The notes: generated from the sequence alone by a model not told the origin. DNA of 64,000 bases from Trebonia sp963759545 (GCA_963759545.1 CAVXAB010000031.1:124001-188000), one strand, 5' to 3'. Shown: positions 41,876-51,469, counted from the first letter of the stretch. A program made the numbers and translations.

Positions 41876-43660
41876 TTGGCCGGGAGGGGACACGGTGGCC
41901 TGCCCGGCTCGGGATTTGGCAGGTCGCGCCACCCGTGGCTCGCGGCAACAGGGGTCCTCGCCGCTGTCGGGTCCTTCTGCGCACTGGTCCAAGGGCCGCA
42001 GTGGCGGGAGTCCGCCGCGCTCGCCACGGTCAACCTGGCGGTCTCCCTGCTTTTCGTCTTCACCGGCCTGATGCTTCGCCGGGAGCCGGGCCAGCGGGTC
42101 ACGGCGTGGGCGCTCATGCTCTGCGGCGTATTCCGCTCGGTGGATTTCATCGATGCCTGGAACGGGGCCTGGCCGGCGTACACCACCGTATTCGGTGGCG
42201 TGGACCGCGTCTTCGGCGCCTGGGCGCTGCTGCGCTACCCGAATTCATCGCTATCGGTGCTCCAACGGCGGTATCTCGTCACGCTGACTGGATGGATGCT
42301 GGTCGGCCGCACGCTGATAGCCGTCACGTCGACGGCGCAGTGGAACGGCGACCCGCCGTCCTGTTGGTGGCCCGCCCTGGTCCCTGATCAGCGGCTGTCC
42401 GACGTGCTTAACTACGTGGTCCACGGCGGTGAAGGGCTTGGCGGGATCGGGCTGATGGTGCTGCTGGTGATCCGGCTGATGCGGACCAGGGGTCTTGACC
42501 GCATCGTCATCACCCCGATCATCGTGGCCGGCATCGCCGCGGTAATCGCCACGATCACCTCCGCCGCCATGATGATGTTCAGCCTCTCCGCCACGCCCAA
42601 CACCGCGTACCTGACAGAAAGCGTGGTGGACTTCGCGATTCCCGTCGCGTTCCTGATCGCCGTGCTGCAACGGCTCCTCCTGGTCAAGAACGTCACCGAG
42701 TTGACCGCCCAGGTCGCGGCCGGCGGCGACATCAGCGCGGTGCGCGGTGCGCTGCGCAGCGTCTTGCACGATCCCACCCTGGACCTACTCGACACGTCGG
42801 AGTCCAGCCTGCGCGCGCTCAGCAGCCGTTCACCCGGGCGGCTGGTCTCTTACATCCGTGCCGGGCAAGGCGCGCCCATCGCCGTCGTCGTCGCCGACCC
42901 GGTGCTGGCCAGGTACCGCGAGCTGTTCGACGCCGCCACGGCGGCCAGCGGGCTCGCGCTGCAAAACGCCGAGCTTCAGGCGAGGGCCGCGCAGGAGAAG
43001 CTCGAGCAGGTGAAGGCTTCACGGGCGCGGATCATGGAGGCCGAACTCGCGGAGCGGCGGCGCCTTGAGCGCGACCTGCACGACGGCGTGCAGCAGCACC
43101 TGCTTGGCATTACGGCCGGCCTCACCGCCGCGAAGGCCAAGACCTCCGATCCCGAGGCGGCCGCCGCCTTCCGCCAGGCGGGCGAGAGCCTCAAGGCGGT
43201 GCTGGCCGAGCTCAGGGACCTGGCGCACGGAATTCACCCCGCCGTCCTCTCCCAGAGCGGGCTCGGCGCCGCGCTTGAGGAGGTCACGGAACGCCTTCCG
43301 CTCCCGGTAAGCGTGCAGGTGCCCGCGCGCAGGCTCGATGCCGCCGTGGAGGCGGCACTGTACTTCGTCGCCTGCGAGGCGCTCGCGAACGTCGTGAAGC
43401 ACGCCAACGCGGCCAGCGCGATGGTCACGGTGCGGGTGAGGGAGTCCCTGCTGGAAATGGTGATCGCGGACGACGGCATCGGCGGCGTCACGGCGGACGC
43501 GGGTCACGGGCTGGCCGGCCACGGGCAGGGCGGTCACGGGCAGGGCGGCCAGGGGCTGGCCAACATGGCCGACCGCGTCGGCGCGCTCGACGGGGAAGTC
43601 GTCATCGTGAGCCCGCCAGGCCGGGGCACGCGCCTCGTCGTGAGGGTGCCGTGCGGGTAG
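41876..43660 (+). CDS. Sensor histidine kinase, NarL-class (HisKA_3)
   Basis: 594 residues read from a TTG at 41876; the start is doubtful (see the region before). Seven membrane segments (about 20-255) are followed by a GAF-like stretch and the dimerisation helix AELAERRRLERDLHDGVQQH with phospho-His. The HATPase region has CEALANVVKHANAASAMVTV (N box) and VIADDGIGG (G1). The ATP lid before GLANMADRVGALDG carries an in-frame GHG/QGG repeat (AGHGQGGHGQGG) absent in most relatives. The stop overlaps the response regulator by ten bases. Confidence 0.9.
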   Translation: MAGRGHGGLPGSGFGRSRHPWLAATGVLAAVGSFCALVQGPQWRESAALATVNLAVSLLFVFTGLMLRREPGQRVTAWALMLCGVFRSVDFIDAWNGAWPAYTTVFGGVDRVFGAWALLRYPNSSLSVLQRRYLVTLTGWMLVGRTLIAVTSTAQWNGDPPSCWWPALVPDQRLSDVLNYVVHGGEGLGGIGLMVLLVIRLMRTRGLDRIVITPIIVAGIAAVIATITSAAMMMFSLSATPNTAYLTESVVDFAIPVAFLIAVLQRLLLVKNVTELTAQVAAGGDISAVRGALRSVLHDPTLDLLDTSESSLRALSSRSPGRLVSYIRAGQGAPIAVVVADPVLARYRELFDAATAASGLALQNAELQARAAQEKLEQVKASRARIMEAELAERRRLERDLHDGVQQHLLGITAGLTAAKAKTSDPEAAAAFRQAGESLKAVLAELRDLAHGIHPAVLSQSGLGAALEEVTERLPLPVSVQVPARRLDAAVEAALYFVACEALANVVKHANAASAMVTVRVRESLLEMVIADDGIGGVTADAGHGLAGHGQGGHGQGGQGLANMADRVGALDGEVVIVSPPGRGTRLVVRVPCG

Positions 43661-44310
43661 CGATCGCCGAAGACTCCGGGCTGTTCCGCAGCAGCCTGGC
43701 GCTGCTCTTGCGCTCACTCGGCGCCGAGGTCACCGCCAGCGTTGCCTCCGGCGCGGAACTGCTGGCGGCCATCAGGGCCAGCCTGCCCGACGTCGTCATT
43801 CTCGACATCCGCATGCCGCCGTCGTTCACCGACGAGGGCATCCGCGCCGCGCGCGAGATACGCGGCCTGTACCCAGATGCCGGCATCCTGGTCCTGTCGA
43901 CCTACGCGGAAACCAGCTACGCGAGCCAGCTGCTGGAAACGGTGCGCTCGGGAGTCGGCTACCTGCTGAAAGATAACGTGACCGACGCCGACGCGCTCAT
44001 GGAGAGCCTGGCGCGGGTGGCCGAGGGCGAGACCGTCGTCGACCCGGTCATCGTGCGGCGGCTGCTCGGCAGGAAGCGGAAGCCGAGCGTGCTTGACACG
44101 CTGAACGAGCGCGAGCTTGAGGTGCTTGGGCACATGGCGGAGGGGCGGTCCAACCTCGGGATAGCGAAAGAGCTCTTCCTGAGCGTCCGGACCGTCGAGA
44201 CCCACGTCACCAGCGTCTTCACCAAGCTCGGGCTGACTCCGAGCGACACGGAGAACAACCGCGTGCGCGCGGTCCTGACGTTCCTGCGCTCCGCGGGCGC
44301 GCAGGGCTGA
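43651..44310 (+). CDS. NarL/FixJ-family response regulator
   Basis: 219 residues from GTG 43651. The receiver has AIAEDSGLFRSSLALLL, phospho-Asp in VVILDIRMPP and YLLKDNVTDADAL (the conserved Lys). The C-terminal LuxR HTH reads LNERELEVLGHMAEGRSNLG, IAKELFLSVRTVETHVTSVF, TKLGL. It is the cognate partner of the kinase encoded just upstream. Targets are not evident nearby. Confidence 0.94.
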   Translation: MRVAIAEDSGLFRSSLALLLRSLGAEVTASVASGAELLAAIRASLPDVVILDIRMPPSFTDEGIRAAREIRGLYPDAGILVLSTYAETSYASQLLETVRSGVGYLLKDNVTDADALMESLARVAEGETVVDPVIVRRLLGRKRKPSVLDTLNERELEVLGHMAEGRSNLGIAKELFLSVRTVETHVTSVFTKLGLTPSDTENNRVRAVLTFLRSAGAQG

Positions 44311-44381
44311 AAGTTCCGCGGGGCGGAGGCTAGGCCACGATCCCAATATTTCCCCCAATCGTGTCTTCGCCTCCGTCCCGG

Positions 44382-44705
44382 TCATTGGAGGATGAACACA
44401 TCCTTGTCGCCGAAAGCGTCGGCCAGGTCCTGCCCTAGCTCGCGGGCGACGAAGACGGCGGCGGCTCCGTCAACGGCTACCCCCAGGCCCGGTGCGTCCG
44501 CTTCCTTGCTGTCTTCGAGGAGGCTGACGAGTACCCGGTACCCGCCACCGTGCCTCGCACGGGACACGGCCGCCGCGGTCGCCGACGGCATCGCCTTCCT
44601 CGCCTTGAGGATGGTCATCACCACATCCGCCACCCGGAGGGTCTGCACCTGCTGCCAGTCCGGCAACGCGCCATCGCCGGACGAGGGGCCTGTGCTTAGC
44701 GGCAT
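44382..44705 (-). CDS. Small protein of unknown function (107 aa)
   Basis: Starts MPLSTGPSSGDGALPDWQQV and contains TLRVADVVMTILKARKAMPS and GGGYRVLVSLLEDSKEADAP, GLGVAVDGAAAVFVARELGQ. Codon bias is good and the protein is soluble, alpha/beta. I do not recognise the family. It is 71 bp past the response regulator, on the opposite strand. Confidence 0.55.
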   Translation of the reverse strand: MPLSTGPSSGDGALPDWQQVQTLRVADVVMTILKARKAMPSATAAAVSRARHGGGYRVLVSLLEDSKEADAPGLGVAVDGAAAVFVARELGQDLADAFGDKDVFILQ

Positions 44706-44781
44706 GCGTTTAGTGTGCCGCCGGTGGAGCGGCCGCCCATCGGGGAAACCACGATCGATGTCGCGGGGTTTCCCCCTTGAC

Positions 44782-46578
44782 TCACGCGCTCCGCCAGCCG
44801 AGCACCTGCCCTTCCCGGGTGGCGGGCTGGCCGAGAATCCCGATGAGGAACCGCCCAAGCGGTGCGCCCGGGCTGGTGTCCGCGACAACGGCGGCCGGGT
44901 GCCAGTAGCTGAGCGCCGCCCGCACGGCCGTGGCGCAGCCGTGGCCTGCGGCGACGCCCTGCCATAGCGCGTCGAGGCACAGCACGGTGGCATGGGTGAA
45001 GCCCGGCCCCCAGTAGGAGGGCACAGCGCGGCCGGAAGGAAGGGGGCCGATGAACCAGCCCGCGACCAAACCGCCCGGCTGGCCGGTGTCGGCCTGCCAG
45101 AGCATCGCCTCGCCCTGCTGCGAGTAAGGGGCGGGCACGACGAGCACGCTCGCGTTCGCCGGCAGCTGCAGGCGCGCGAACACGGCGTCCCAGCCGGCCG
45201 GCACCTGCGATGCGGTGACCGCGGCCACCGGACGCGGCACCAGCGGCAGGACCGCGAGCAGCGCGACCACCACCGGCACGGCGCGGCGCAGCGGCACGCC
45301 GCGGCGCGGCGGCCCGGCCGCCCGCGGCGCCGACGACAGGGCCAGGTCGAGCCCGAACGCGAGCACCGCCGCGGCGGCGCCGTCCGCCGTGATGGAGAGC
45401 CGGCTCGGCAGCATGTCGCCAAGCAGCGGCAGGCCCTGCAGCCAGTGGAAGGGCAGCACCGGTCCGTTGACGCCGAGCGACAGCGCTTCGAGCACCGCCC
45501 AGGTGACGGCGGCGGCCCGCACCCGCAGGTCGCGCCAGTACCTGATCGCGACTCCCGCGACCAGGATGAGCAGCGGCGGGCCGAGGTACGCGAGGTATTC
45601 CGCCGCGTCGGCCCCGTGGCTCGCGGCGTAGGCGGCGCTCGACGCGGTGTGGAAGAGCAGCTGGGCCTGAGGGTTCACGAACGCGCCGAGGCCGTTCCCG
45701 TGCTGAGCGATCAACCAGGGGCTGCCGTTCTCGGTGAGCGGGCCGTGGAACTGTGTCCACAGGGCATGCGCGCAGAGCAGCAGCGCGACCGCGGCGGCGA
45801 CTCCCAGGCCGACGACCGTTCCGCGCAGCCGCGCGAGCACGGCCGACGGACGGCTCACGGCAAGCACCGCCACCAGGACAAGGCTCGCGATGGCGACGTT
45901 GGAAATCATCTCTTCGCCGGTGAACAGCTGCGCGGCGGCGAGCACCCCCAGCCAGGCCCCTGCCAGGAGCGGACTGCCGCGCCCGGTGATGATGGACAGC
46001 ACGGCCTCGATCATCAGGGGCACGAGGACGGCAAACTGTATTTGGTAGTGGGCGATGCCCGCGTTCACCATGCCGGGGGAGAAGCCGAACACCGCGCCAC
46101 CGAGCGTGCCCGCGAGCACGCTGGCGCCGTGCCGCCGCAGCACCCAGTACATGGCCGCGGCCGAGCCGGCGTACCCGAGCGTCGCAAAGACCGTGAGACT
46201 GGCCAGCGGGCCGCCGAGCAGCGTGACCGGCGTCAGTGCCACCGCGGGAAACAGCACCGACGTGTTCCACATCAGGCTGATGCCGTTCGGGGCATTCAGT
46301 GCCGTGGTGACCAGCGCGGGCAGGTGCCCGTGCGCGATGGCATCCGCGGTGTACCGCAGGAAGAAGGCCATCAGGTCGTTGTCGGCTGGTCCTGGATCGC
46401 CCACCGCGGACATCGTGCCAAGCCCGAGCCACAGCCGCCAGTTCAGCGCGACCGCGGCGGCGAGGTAGGCGCACAGGACGAAGAGACCGGGGTGGCGCAC
46501 GAGCCAGCCCCAGGTGGCGCGGCTCCTGTCGTCCTTGCCTGCTTCCGTCTCGGGCAGTGCGATCCCCACCGCCACCAA
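44782..46578 (-). CDS. Large integral membrane protein, glycosyltransferase-C/YfhO-like
   Basis: 598 residues with about eleven hydrophobic segments (FVLCAYLAAAVALNWRLWLG, VLAGTLGGAVFGFSPGMVNA, LRGTVVGLGVAAAVALLLCA) and an extracytoplasmic C-terminal domain of about 150 residues. An acidic pair in the first loop (GDPGPADNDLMAFFLRY) sits where GT-C enzymes keep the catalytic Asp. A lipid-linked sugar donor is plausible but unproven. It stands alone, divergent from the S41 peptidase. Confidence 0.72.
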   Translation of the reverse strand: MVAVGIALPETEAGKDDRSRATWGWLVRHPGLFVLCAYLAAAVALNWRLWLGLGTMSAVGDPGPADNDLMAFFLRYTADAIAHGHLPALVTTALNAPNGISLMWNTSVLFPAVALTPVTLLGGPLASLTVFATLGYAGSAAAMYWVLRRHGASVLAGTLGGAVFGFSPGMVNAGIAHYQIQFAVLVPLMIEAVLSIITGRGSPLLAGAWLGVLAAAQLFTGEEMISNVAIASLVLVAVLAVSRPSAVLARLRGTVVGLGVAAAVALLLCAHALWTQFHGPLTENGSPWLIAQHGNGLGAFVNPQAQLLFHTASSAAYAASHGADAAEYLAYLGPPLLILVAGVAIRYWRDLRVRAAAVTWAVLEALSLGVNGPVLPFHWLQGLPLLGDMLPSRLSITADGAAAAVLAFGLDLALSSAPRAAGPPRRGVPLRRAVPVVVALLAVLPLVPRPVAAVTASQVPAGWDAVFARLQLPANASVLVVPAPYSQQGEAMLWQADTGQPGGLVAGWFIGPLPSGRAVPSYWGPGFTHATVLCLDALWQGVAAGHGCATAVRAALSYWHPAAVVADTSPGAPLGRFLIGILGQPATREGQVLGWRSA

Positions 46579-46657
46579 ACCTCTCTCAGATCATGCTCAG
46601 GCCTGACGACTGCAAGGCAGCGTAAAGCGGGCGAGTGATTCGGCAACTGCCGTACCC

Positions 46658-48087
46658 GTGCAGGCGTCTGCCATGCCAGGTCCGCCGGAACGACACCAGG
46701 CTCCGGGGGTGCGGAACTTCCCGGGTGGCGCGGGCCGTTCACCGAATGTGGAACAAGTGGCACGGATCCTTGACCATCGAGTCAAAGAGCTGTTCCCTGA
46801 CGGCGCGGTGGTCCGCGCCGAATTGCTGCGTGACGGCGATGCTCCGGGCCGGCTGACGGTGCGAGTGTTTATCCCCGCGACGGAAGACCTGGCCGGGTGG
46901 GCCGCCACGCACCGGGAGCGGGTGGAGGAACTGCGCAGGGAGTTGTCGCTGCGGCTGCCGTCGGCCAGGCTGCTTGAGTTCACCTCGGACGCGCCGGATG
47001 CCGCCGTGGTGAGCGTGCCCGATGACGGCTCGCTGGCCGCCGAGCAGTTGCCAAGCCGGGAGATCGTGGCGAAGGCGCTGGCGCTGCTGCGCGAGAACTA
47101 CGTGTTCCCCGAGTTGGCCGGGCAGGTCGCCGCCGCTGTGGAGGCGCGGCTTGCGGCCGGGGAATACGACAACCTGGACGAGATCACGCTCACTGACCTG
47201 CTCACCAGCCACCTGCAGGAGGCCAGCGGCGACAAGCACCTGGGGGTACGCCTAGGCGGCGGTCCAGGCCCAGGGGGCGGTCCGGTCCCTGGAGGCGGTC
47301 CAGGGCGCCCGGCGGGCGGTCCTGGCCAGGGCCGGCCGGGGGCGACCGCCAGCGGCGCGACGAGCCAGCCGACCATGAGGCGAGACGGCTGAAGATGCGC
47401 CAGATGGGACGGCTGGACAACTTCGGCATCCACCGTGTCGAGCGCCTGGACGGCAACATCGGCTACCTGGACCTGCGCCGGGTGCCGATGCCGGAGAACG
47501 CCGGCCCGGCGATCGCCGCGGCGATAGAACTGGTCTGCGGGACCTACGCGCTGATCATCGACCTGCGGCGCAACGGCGGCGGGTCTCCCCAGGGGGTGAC
47601 GTTCTGGTGCAGCTACCTCCTGCCGGAGGAGCCCGTCCACCTCAACGACATCTTCGCCGCCGACACCGGGGAGACCAGGCAGTTCTGGTCGCTGCCGTAC
47701 CTGCCAGGCAGCCGCTACCTGGACCGCCCGGTGTACGTGCTGATCAGCAGCCGCACGTTCTCCGGCGGTGAAGACCTCTGTTACACGCTTCAGGCCTTGG
47801 GCCGCGCGGAACTGATCGGCGAGACGACCGGCGGCGGCGCCCACCCCACCAGGCCGTTCCCGATCAGCCCCGCCGTGCATATCGCCATACCGTTCGCGCG
47901 TTCCATCAACCCGGTCACCGGCACGAACTGGCAGGGCACAGGCGTGGTCCCTGATACCGCGGTGCCCGCGGAGCAGGCCTACCGCGCCGCGTACGCCAAG
48001 GCGCTCAGCCACGTCGCGGGCCTCGGCGATGTCCCTCCGCCCATCGCCGACGAGGCCCGCGACGCGCTTGCCGCACTGACCGACTGA
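46658..48087 (+). pseudogene. S41-family peptidase (CtpA/IRBP-like), one frameshift
   Basis: The first frame holds an N-terminal region and the helical SREIVAKALALLRENYVFPE, LTDLLTSHLQEASGDKHLGV typical of the tail-specific protease N-domain, followed by a Gly/Pro repeat linker (GGGPGPGGGPVPGGGPGRP). The frame breaks near 47380; the second frame continues MGRLDNFGIHRVERLDGNIG, YALIIDLRRNGGG and SSRTFSGGEDLCYTLQALGR, where the Ser of FSGGE is the nucleophile, and GETTGGGAHPT. No PDZ domain or signal peptide is seen, so it may be cytoplasmic. Start 46658 or GTG 46748. Confidence 0.78.
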
Positions 48088-48209
48088 GCCCATCGGGTCA
48101 TCGTCGGGGCGCGCTGGCGGTCCTTGATGACCACCTCACCGCGCTTGGCGCCCTGCCGGGTTGAGTAACAGCCATTGACGAATCAAATGAAGATATTTTT
48201 AATTAGCGC

Positions 48210-48815
48210 ATGGGCCGAATAGCCGGCGTGACTTCAGCCGAGACGCGTGCGCGCCTGCTGCGCGCGGCGGCCGACGTTTTCGCGGCACGCGGGTACGACG
48301 GCACGCGCGTGGCCGACATCGCGGCGGCGGCGGGGGTCAGCAACGGCGCGCTCTACGCGCATTTCGGCTCGAAGGCCGACCTGCTGGTGGCCGCGCTGCG
48401 CGCGCACGGTAAGCGGGTCCTGTCCGACCTGCTGGCCGCCGATCCTGGCCGGCCGGTCACCGATCTCCTGCTGCAGGTGGGCCGGTCCCTGCCCAGGCGC
48501 CAGGACAGCCGCGGCTACCTGGTGGTGGAGGCGCTGATCGCGGCGCGCCGGGACGAGGAAGTCGCCGGGCCGATGCGGGAGTACATCGGCGAGCGGGCCG
48601 GGTGGCTTGCCGGGCTGGTGCAGACGGGGCAGGCCGAGGGCGCGATCGATACCGCGCTGTCGCCCGGCGCGCTGGCTCATTTCTGCCTGCTGCTCTCGTT
48701 TGGGAGCTCGCTGCTGCCGGAGGACTTGCACGCCGTCGACGACGCGGAGTGGGCCGCGCTGCTCATTCGCGTGGTGAGCGCGCTGGCCCCGGCGCAGGCG
48801 GGCGAAGCGCCGTGA
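48210..48815 (+). CDS. TetR-family transcriptional regulator
   Basis: 201 residues: SAETRARLLRAAADVFAARG, YDGTRVADIAAAAGVSNGAL and YAHFGSKADLLVAAL form the TetR helix-turn-helix; the rest is the ligand domain. An AT-rich stretch with TTGACG at 48175-48180 and an A/T block to 48205 leaves almost no leader. It is 70 bp ahead of the R2lox-like gene on the same strand and likely controls that operon. Confidence 0.92.
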   Translation: MGRIAGVTSAETRARLLRAAADVFAARGYDGTRVADIAAAAGVSNGALYAHFGSKADLLVAALRAHGKRVLSDLLAADPGRPVTDLLLQVGRSLPRRQDSRGYLVVEALIAARRDEEVAGPMREYIGERAGWLAGLVQTGQAEGAIDTALSPGALAHFCLLLSFGSSLLPEDLHAVDDAEWAALLIRVVSALAPAQAGEAP

Positions 48816-48885
48816 AACCGCGGGGCTTTGGCAGGCGCGGCTTGGGCACCGCCGTGGTGCCGGGAGAAGATCAGGAGGTTGCCGC

Positions 48886-49890
48886 ATGACCGAACGCAAG
48901 AGTCCCACGGCCGTGCTCCGTGAGGGCCCGCGGGCGCTGAGCGACGAGCAGGTCCGCGAGATTGAGCAGGCTGACCTCAAGGGCGTGCTTGGCGTCGACA
49001 TTGATGACGTCATCGAGTACGTGCACAAGGACCTGAAGTCCCTGCCTGACTTCACGACGCTGTACCGCAGGTACCTCAAGCAGCGGTGGGACGTCTACGA
49101 CCTCGACTTCACCCAGGACAAGATCGACTGGACCGAGCGGATGACCGAGGCGGAGCGGCACTCGTTCCTGGCCATCGCGTCCGGGTTCCATCACGGCGAG
49201 CGGCAGGTCGAGATCGAGCTGCCGGTGTTCATGATCGGCGCGAGCGAGGAGGAGAAGCTGCACATCGCCGCGCAGATCGAGGACGAGGCGCGGCACACGG
49301 TGTTCTTCGACCGGTTCTACCGGGAGGTCGTGGGCCTGCAGGGCGATGACATCATGGACATCCTCGACGCGTCGTTCCCCTGGGTGGCCGAGACGTTCGT
49401 CGGGCCGTTCGGGCTGCTGGCCTACCAGGCCGACGAGGTCCGCAGGAACCCGTACGACGAGCGCGCGCGGGTGCGTTACGGCACGACCTACTTCCTGTGG
49501 ATCGAGGGCGTCCTTGCCCTGTCGGTCATGAAGGTGACGCTCTCGTACGCCCGGTGGCGGGGGTTCCTGCCCGCCTATTACACCGGCTTCACCGCGACCT
49601 GCCGCGACGAGTCACGGCACGTGCAGGGCGGCATGAAGTACCTGCAGGACGCCGTAAGGAAAGACCCCTCCATGGTCAACGAGATCCACGAGACCCTGCG
49701 GACGATCCTGACGCTGGCCGGGGTGGCTAGCCGCGAGGTTGTCTACGAGCCGCTCGGCTGGACCCAGGACGAGGTGCGGATGCTGTTCAACCAGCAGCTG
49801 CGCCGCAAGCTGAACGACGTCGGCATCAGCCTGCCCCCTGACCTGCTGGAGATGGTCGGATCCGTGCAGCCGGTGCTGGCGGGCGGGTGA
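48886..49890 (+). CDS. R2-like ligand-binding oxidase (R2lox-type) di-metal protein
   Basis: 334 residues of the ferritin-like R2 fold. Metal ligands appear as Glu in FHHGERQVEIELPVFM, ExxH in QIEDEARHTVFFDRF, Glu in YFLWIEGVLALSVMK and ExxH in TCRDESRHVQGGM. Aligning with the mycobacterial R2lox pattern, the Val three residues after the first Glu and the Tyr five before the third Glu, which form the Val-Tyr ether cross-link, are both present. Canonical R2 radical-tyrosine features are absent and no R1 gene is nearby. ATG 48886 has AGGAGG upstream. It is followed by SCP2-like and LLM genes. Confidence 0.85.
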   Translation: MTERKSPTAVLREGPRALSDEQVREIEQADLKGVLGVDIDDVIEYVHKDLKSLPDFTTLYRRYLKQRWDVYDLDFTQDKIDWTERMTEAERHSFLAIASGFHHGERQVEIELPVFMIGASEEEKLHIAAQIEDEARHTVFFDRFYREVVGLQGDDIMDILDASFPWVAETFVGPFGLLAYQADEVRRNPYDERARVRYGTTYFLWIEGVLALSVMKVTLSYARWRGFLPAYYTGFTATCRDESRHVQGGMKYLQDAVRKDPSMVNEIHETLRTILTLAGVASREVVYEPLGWTQDEVRMLFNQQLRRKLNDVGISLPPDLLEMVGSVQPVLAGG

Positions 49891-50369
49891 GGGCGATGAC
49901 CGAGCCGGAATTCTTCAGCCCGCAATGGGCCGCCGCCGTACGGGACGTGCTGGCGGCCGGCCCATCGGAGCGGGAACGGGACGGCAAGCTGCCGATGTAC
50001 TGGGACTTCTTCGACAAGGTCAAGGCCGGCTACGCGTCGTCCTGGGCGCTCGGCTGCCGGGACCTGCCCGCGGGGATCGATGCCGGCCCGGCCTACCTGC
50101 ACGTCCAGTGGGGCGGCGGCACGGTCACCGGCTGCCACATCGCCGGGCCAGGGGAGCAGCCGCGGGCCACGTACGTACTCGGCATGGACTACGCGGACTG
50201 GCAGGCGCTGCACGGCGGGTACGACGCGCAGCGCACCGTCATGTACCGCAAGATCCTCGTGGAGGAGGGCAACGTGCTTGAGTTCTTCAAGGGCATCTAC
50301 TTCTTCACCGAGTGCCTTGGCCTCATCGGCAAGGTGCCGGCCGACTTCACCGCACTCGCCGTGCGTTAG
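49887..50369 (+). CDS. SCP2-like sterol/lipid-carrier-type protein
   Basis: 160 residues (GTG 49887 overlapping the R2lox stop; ATG 49896 is an alternative). EPEFFSPQWAAAVRDVLAAG, GPAYLHVQWGGGTVTGCHIA and MDYADWQALHGGYDAQRTVM resemble single-domain SCP2-type lipid carriers that actinobacteria encode beside oxidases. KILVEEGNVLEFFKGIYFFT would line a hydrophobic tunnel. It may present or accept the ligand of the neighbouring oxidase. Confidence 0.7.
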   Translation: MRAMTEPEFFSPQWAAAVRDVLAAGPSERERDGKLPMYWDFFDKVKAGYASSWALGCRDLPAGIDAGPAYLHVQWGGGTVTGCHIAGPGEQPRATYVLGMDYADWQALHGGYDAQRTVMYRKILVEEGNVLEFFKGIYFFTECLGLIGKVPADFTALAVR

Positions 50370-50401
50370 CGGCACTGATCTATCCAGGCAGGGAGGGTTC
50401 C

Positions 50402-51460
50402 ATGCGGATCGGGCTTACCGGTGCGGGATCGACCGCTGACCGGCTCGTCGAGCAGGCCAGGCGAGCCGAGGCGGACGGCTTCACCAGCATGTGGTATCCA
50501 AGCGCGGCCGGTGCGGGCGACCCGCTGGCGGCGATGACGCTGGCGGGGCGGGCTACCTCGGCCATCGAGCTGGGCACCGCGGTCTTGGTCACCTACTCCG
50601 CTCATCCCGTGTTCCAGGCCAGCCGCGCCAACGCGGTCGTGTCGGCCATCGGCACGCCTGGGCGGTTCACCCTCGGCGTCGGCCCCTCACACCGGGTCGT
50701 CATCGAGGACCGGCTTGGCCTGTCCTACGACACACCGGGACAGCACACCGACGAGTACGTCCAGATCCTGGCCGGGCTACTGCGCGGCGAGCAGGTGAGC
50801 TTCGCGGGCCAGGAGTTCCGGGTCGAGGCGGGACCGCTCCCGCTCACGGACGGAGCGGAAATCCCGGTCCTGGTCGGGGCCCTGGGCACCCGGCTGCTGC
50901 GGGTCGCGGGCTCGCACACGGCTGGCACGATCTTGTGGATGGCCAACGCCACGGCGATCGAGCAGCACGTGGCGCCGGTGATCCGCAAGGCCGCCGCTGA
51001 CGCGGGCCGCCCCGCGCCCAGGATCGTAGCCGGGTTGCCTGTCGCCGTGCACGACAACGTCGCCGAGGCCAGGTCAGTCGCCGCCCGTCAGTTCGCCGCT
51101 TACGGTCACCTGCCCAACTATCAGCGGATCCTGTCCCACGGCAGGATTACCGCGCCGGCCGAGGCCGCCATCGTGGGCGACGAGGACAGCGTCGCCCGGC
51201 AGGTCCTTGCGCTATTCGAGGCCGGCGCCACCGATGTCTGGATGGCTCCGTTCCCTGTCGGCGACGACGCGCCAGCGTCCCGAGCCCGCACCCGCGCCCT
51301 GCTGGCCGAGCCTGGCCAGGAACTGAACAGGCACCGTGCCATCGCATGGGCACATGGCCTGTTGCGTCTCGGAGTTGCGGCAGCAGGCGATCGGAAAACG
51401 GGAACAAAAATCGTGGAAACGCGGAAGAAGAGGCCGGAAATTCGGGAAAACGGCAGGTAG
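50402..51460 (+). CDS. LLM-class F420-dependent oxidoreductase
   Basis: 352 residues of the luciferase-like barrel: MRIGLTGAGSTADRLVEQAR, SAIELGTAVLVTYSAHPVFQ, RFTLGVGPSHRVVIEDRLGL and EIPVLVGALGTRLLRVAGSH. This pattern is typical of F420-dependent members such as mer-like and TIGR03564-type proteins. ATG 50402 follows GGGAGGG. The last 40 residues, ending in a Lys/Arg-rich tail, are beyond the family's normal end and may be read-through of the next gene's promoter region. Third gene of the R2lox operon. Confidence 0.9.
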   Translation: MRIGLTGAGSTADRLVEQARRAEADGFTSMWYPSAAGAGDPLAAMTLAGRATSAIELGTAVLVTYSAHPVFQASRANAVVSAIGTPGRFTLGVGPSHRVVIEDRLGLSYDTPGQHTDEYVQILAGLLRGEQVSFAGQEFRVEAGPLPLTDGAEIPVLVGALGTRLLRVAGSHTAGTILWMANATAIEQHVAPVIRKAAADAGRPAPRIVAGLPVAVHDNVAEARSVAARQFAAYGHLPNYQRILSHGRITAPAEAAIVGDEDSVARQVLALFEAGATDVWMAPFPVGDDAPASRARTRALLAEPGQELNRHRAIAWAHGLLRLGVAAAGDRKTGTKIVETRKKRPEIRENGR

Positions 51461-51469
51461 CATGTAGCC

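Noticed and set aside
44382..45422. 346-codon minus frame joining the 107-residue protein to upstream sequence
   Set aside because: The upstream part is an Arg/Ser-rich shadow of the large membrane protein gene in the same strand but another frame; ATG 44705 fits better.
48886..49890. Ribonucleotide reductase beta subunit
   Set aside because: The R2 fold is right, but the Val/Tyr cross-link positions, lack of an R1 gene and SCP2/LLM neighbours favour R2lox.
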